In this document: one piece after another, positions 61,568 through 64,000 of the stretch
Layout: each line of letters opens with the position of its first letter
How positions within the stretch are numbered: the first letter of the stretch is position 1
NCBI RefSeq assembly: GCF_024006985.1
Contig: NZ_JAMXIB010000012.1
Coordinates: 1 to 64,000, forward strand
Origin: Robiginitalea marina
GTDB lineage: Bacteria > Bacteroidota > Bacteroidia > Flavobacteriales > Flavobacteriaceae
Length of the DNA stretch: 64,000 bases
Direction of reading: 5' to 3'
The notes under the pieces: generated by a model
The model's database searches: none
Told to the model about the DNA's origin: nothing
What the model saw: only the letters and a program-made list of their open reading frames with translations
Position numbers and translations under genes: made by a program

Positions 61568-63442
61568 CTACTTCTTCACCACGGGGATACGGATAGCCGA
61601 AGGATACCTGGTGGAATGGTGGATCTTGTTTATGGCGATAACCCCCCCGGTTTCATCATAGTTGTTTCCACCCGTATTGAGGTTCCTGGCAAATCGGGGG
61701 AAATTGCTGCTTGAGATCTCGATGCGGATCCGGTGGCCGGGGGCGAAGTAATTGCTGGTAGAAAGGGGGCTCATCTCCAATTTATACACCTTTCCCTCTT
61801 CCATGAATACCTCCCGGTCATAGCCTTCCCGGTAGCGCGCCCGTTGAATGGTTTCGTCTAGGTTATAGGCCGTCCCGTCGGGGGATACATCGATGAGCTT
61901 CAGGGTGAAATCGGTATCGCGGGCGTCCGAGGAAACGTAGAGGGTGGCTTCTATGAACCCGCTCACTTCAACCCCCTCTTTAAGGGGTTCCGAAGTATAG
62001 ACCAGGATGTCGTGCCGGGCTTCCATCCCCTTTTGGTCAAAAGCCCCCCCGGCCACGGCATTCCCGGTGCAGCACACATTCCCCCCATAGGAAGGGACGG
62101 GGTTTTCAGGGTCATAGGCATAGGTATCGGGAACGTCCCTGGAAGGAGGGGAAGTGCCCAGCGTGCCATCTCCAAAAAGGGAATTGGCCCGGCCCTCGCT
62201 CTGCAGGTAGAGGGTCTGCATCAGGGCGCCCCTGGGGGGCCAGGTGTCTGCCGTTTGCCACTGGTTGCTTCCCATGGTGTAGTAGCGTATCCTGGGGAAG
62301 CTTTCCTTAAGGCCGTTTTGTTCCCCTTTCAGCCAGTAATCAAACCACTGGTCGTACAGGGCGCTGTAGTCGAGGCGGGCGTCGCCCAGGTTGCGCTCGC
62401 CCACCACCGTGTTTTCGGTGGCCCTTGTGAAGCCGCAGTGCAGGGTGGGGGCGATCACCAGGTACTGGTTGTCGGCTACCTTCGGGTCCGGGTGGTTGCG
62501 AAGGTGGTTGAAGAGCTCCAGGTTCGGGCCGGATGAAACGTCGTACCAGGAAACGAACCAGAAAGACGGCTTGTTAAAGGGCATGCTTTCGTGGAACAGC
62601 CCGCCTTCCTGCCAGGCCGGGTCGTTGGGCTTGCGGCGGATCATTTTATCGAAAATTTCCCGCTTTCCGTTCATGTTTTTCAGCAGGTCCTGCAGGGGAA
62701 GGTGGGCCAGGGCCTCCTTCATGTTCACCGGCGGGTTTTCCGGGGCCAGGTCGTAAAAGCGGGAAATCCGCACCAGGTCTTCCTGGCTGGCCCCTTCGGG
62801 AATCCTGGGCTTGAAGCGGTCGTGCTCCACCCCGTACAGCCAGGCGGTAAAAAGCATCTGGTGCACCCCGCCCCGATACCAGTTCCCCTGCTCGTGGAAA
62901 CGGCCGACCTGCCCCACCCCGGCCCCAAAACCCTGGGGGATCAGGGCGGCATGCGCCGGATGGTCGAGGGAGGCTACCGCCATCTGCCATTCGGCCGTGG
63001 AGGAGCAGCCAATAGTGCCGATTTTGCCGTTGGACCAGGATTGTCCGGAAAGCCATTCAAAGGCGTCATATCCGTCGGTAAGAGGTACCCCGAGGATGTC
63101 CCACTGTCCTTCTGAAAAATAACGCCCCCGTTCGTTTTGCACCACATAGGCATATCCCTTTTGCACCCATTCCAGGGCCGATCGCAGGGTCCGGTCGCGG
63201 AGCTCCCCGTCCTGCCAGGTATTGAAATTATATGGGGTCCGTGAAAAAACCACCGCCACGGGGTCATCCGTTTTGGGCCGGTAGATGTCGGTGGCAAGGC
63301 GCACCCCATCGCGCATGGGCATCATGACCTTTTGGTCGATTACAGCGATTTCCCCGAGTTGTTGTAAAAGCGCATTCTCCTGGCCCAGGAGGAGGCAGGG
63401 GGCTGACAGGAACAGGAAAAGGAACAGGATCCGTGTTTTCAT
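61568..63442 (-). CDS. CocE/NonD family hydrolase (X-Pro dipeptidyl-peptidase S15-like)
   Basis: A 624-residue exported alpha/beta hydrolase. ATG 63442 starts a signal peptide ([16 protein letters not shown], cleaved around LLGQ); a longer in-frame start at 63511 would bury it. The N-terminal domain opens with [17 protein letters not shown], the family hallmark; the nucleophile Ser is in [12 protein letters not shown] near residue 146, and PTLHCGF (about 345-351) probably carries the catalytic His. The C-terminal jelly-roll (about 430-624) has [21 protein letters not shown]. Members cleave X-Pro peptides, acyl esters or beta-lactam amides; the substrate here is unknown. Peptide use is suggested by the upstream epimerase gene. 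Confidence 0.9.
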   Translation of the reverse strand: MKTRILFLFLFLSAPCLLLGQENALLQQLGEIAVIDQKVMMPMRDGVRLATDIYRPKTDDPVAVVFSRTPYNFNTWQDGELRDRTLRSALEWVQKGYAYVVQNERGRYFSEGQWDILGVPLTDGYDAFEWLSGQSWSNGKIGTIGCSSTAEWQMAVASLDHPAHAALIPQGFGAGVGQVGRFHEQGNWYRGGVHQMLFTAWLYGVEHDRFKPRIPEGASQEDLVRISRFYDLAPENPPVNMKEALAHLPLQDLLKNMNGKREIFDKMIRRKPNDPAWQEGGLFHESMPFNKPSFWFVSWYDVSSGPNLELFNHLRNHPDPKVADNQYLVIAPTLHCGFTRATENTVVGERNLGDARLDYSALYDQWFDYWLKGEQNGLKESFPRIRYYTMGSNQWQTADTWPPRGALMQTLYLQSEGRANSLFGDGTLGTSPPSRDVPDTYAYDPENPVPSYGGNVCCTGNAVAGGAFDQKGMEARHDILVYTSEPLKEGVEVSGFIEATLYVSSDARDTDFTLKLIDVSPDGTAYNLDETIQRARYREGYDREVFMEEGKVYKLEMSPLSTSNYFAPGHRIRIEISSSNFPRFARNLNTGGNNYDETGGVIAINKIHHSTRYPSAIRIPVVKK

Positions 63443-63591
63443 ACGATGTAGCTTAATGGTGGATAGACATGCTGGCGAACCAGTGGGGGGCATTCTGCGG
63501 TTCCCGGCCATCAGGTGGGCCAGGGCCCGTTTGGCCCGCTAAAAGGTAAGTCATTTTTCGGAGTTTGCCTGGGTATGCCCCGGCCGGCAGG

Positions 63592-64000
63592 TCAGATGGG
63601 GCCGAGCCCGGGATGCGCGGAGGGGGTCAGCACCCCTTTTTTCAGGTGGAACATTCCGGAAAAGGGATCGCCAATCAAATCGAGGTGGCCGTCCAGGTCG
63701 GCATACTGGATGTTTGGGCGGCTCAGGGCAAAATGCAGGCCTGCGGAAATCCCCAGGGCGCATTCGTCGAGGCAGCCTATCATGACCTCGAGGCCCCCTG
63801 CACGGGCCACGGAATTGATGTGGGCGGCTTCCTGGATCCCCCCTACTTTTTGCAACTTGATGTTTACCATGTCCATCATCCCTTTCCGGGTCAGGTGGAA
63901 GGCGTCTGCCAGGGATTTAATGCTCTCATCGGCCATTACGGGTTCCGGCACGTTTCGGCTTACCTTCCTCATGGCTTTGGGGTCCCTGGTTGAGGTGGGC
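63592..64000 (-). CDS. Dipeptide epimerase (enolase superfamily), 3' part; continues beyond the window
   Basis: The C-terminal 135 or so codons of an L-Ala-D/L-Glu epimerase-like enzyme, which interconverts dipeptide stereoisomers, for example from recycled murein peptides. The frame is open to the window edge (about nine codons before ATG 63970-63972 are in frame and fit the family), so the ATG at 63972 is not the start. Visible are VMADES (metal-ligand region), MVNIKLQKVGGIQEA with the C-terminal catalytic Lys, and GCLDECALGISAGLHFA. The N-terminal capping domain and the KxK motif lie outside the window. The CocE-type hydrolase gene follows on the same strand. Confidence 0.88.
   Translation of the reverse strand, partial: PTSTRDPKAMRKVSRNVPEPVMADESIKSLADAFHLTRKGMMDMVNIKLQKVGGIQEAAHINSVARAGGLEVMIGCLDECALGISAGLHFALSRPNIQYADLDGHLDLIGDPFSGMFHLKKGVLTPSAHPGLGPI

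Overview
The window is an ordinary, densely packed chromosomal segment of a marine-type member of the Bacteroidota, most likely family Flavobacteriaceae. The evidence is a complete gldKLMN gliding / type IX secretion core, flavobacterial promoters of the form TTG-N19/20-TAnnTTTG, an almost complete absence of Shine-Dalgarno sequences, Bacteroidota-style gene order in several operons, and a class II HMG-CoA reductase. The base composition is GC-rich for the family (clearly above 50 percent by eye), which would suit a Robiginitalea-like genus; the genus is inference only. I see no phage, insertion sequence, CRISPR array, plasmid origin or obvious island.

Layout: 1-560 is RNA-only DNA with two terminators, a tRNA-Phe and, upstream of it in the same transcription unit, a broken tRNA-Phe copy whose anticodon loop carries an 18-bp palindrome. 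561-8271 (+) is a coaX / outer-membrane protein / TPR protein / lptC / small membrane protein / CBS-domain transporter / PpiD-like chaperone operon. 8339-10578 (-) holds a GYDIA-family GHMP kinase and HMG-CoA reductase (mevalonate pathway). 10728-14444 (+) is a dipeptidyl peptidase IV plus peptide/proton symporter pair. 14449-19300 (-) is surE / small membrane protein / lpxB / nlpC-p60 lipoprotein / comEC. 19481-21598 (+) is a tail-specific protease; 21673-22666 (-) is msrB-msrA; 22745-23560 (+) is a secreted-type nuclease.

23557-29155 (-) is the cell-shape operon mreB-mreC-mreD-mrdA-rodA, preceded by purH and a GAF-type methionine sulfoxide reductase. 31400-33365 (-) is groES-groEL. 33503-38055 (-) is miaB / sigma-54 activator / lptE / TPR protein / secG. 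38198-41335 (-) is a large secreted beta-propeller protein. 41519-49991 (+) runs topA, a degenerate arginase-fold protein, then gldK-gldL-gldM-gldN. 50110-54204 (+) holds an FAD oxidoreductase, an ABC-F ATPase and a leucine-rich-repeat protein. 54353-60312 (+) is an RND tripartite efflux operon with a small CxxC protein at its end. 60577-61502 (+) is an unknown lipoprotein and an RDD membrane protein. 61568-64000 (-) is a CocE-type hydrolase and the 3' part of a dipeptide epimerase that runs off the window.

Themes: three separate loci serve lipopolysaccharide biogenesis (lptC, lpxB, lptE); peptide catabolism recurs (DPP IV, POT symporter, S15/CocE hydrolase, dipeptide epimerase, tail-specific protease); and three methionine sulfoxide repair enzymes sit within 10 kb. 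No clearly new multi-gene system was found. The items most worth checking are the palindrome-interrupted tRNA-Phe copy, the arginase-fold probable pseudoenzyme next to gldK, and a GG-N10-GC inverted repeat before groES that resembles a sigma-54 promoter in the neighbourhood of a receiver-less sigma-54 activator.
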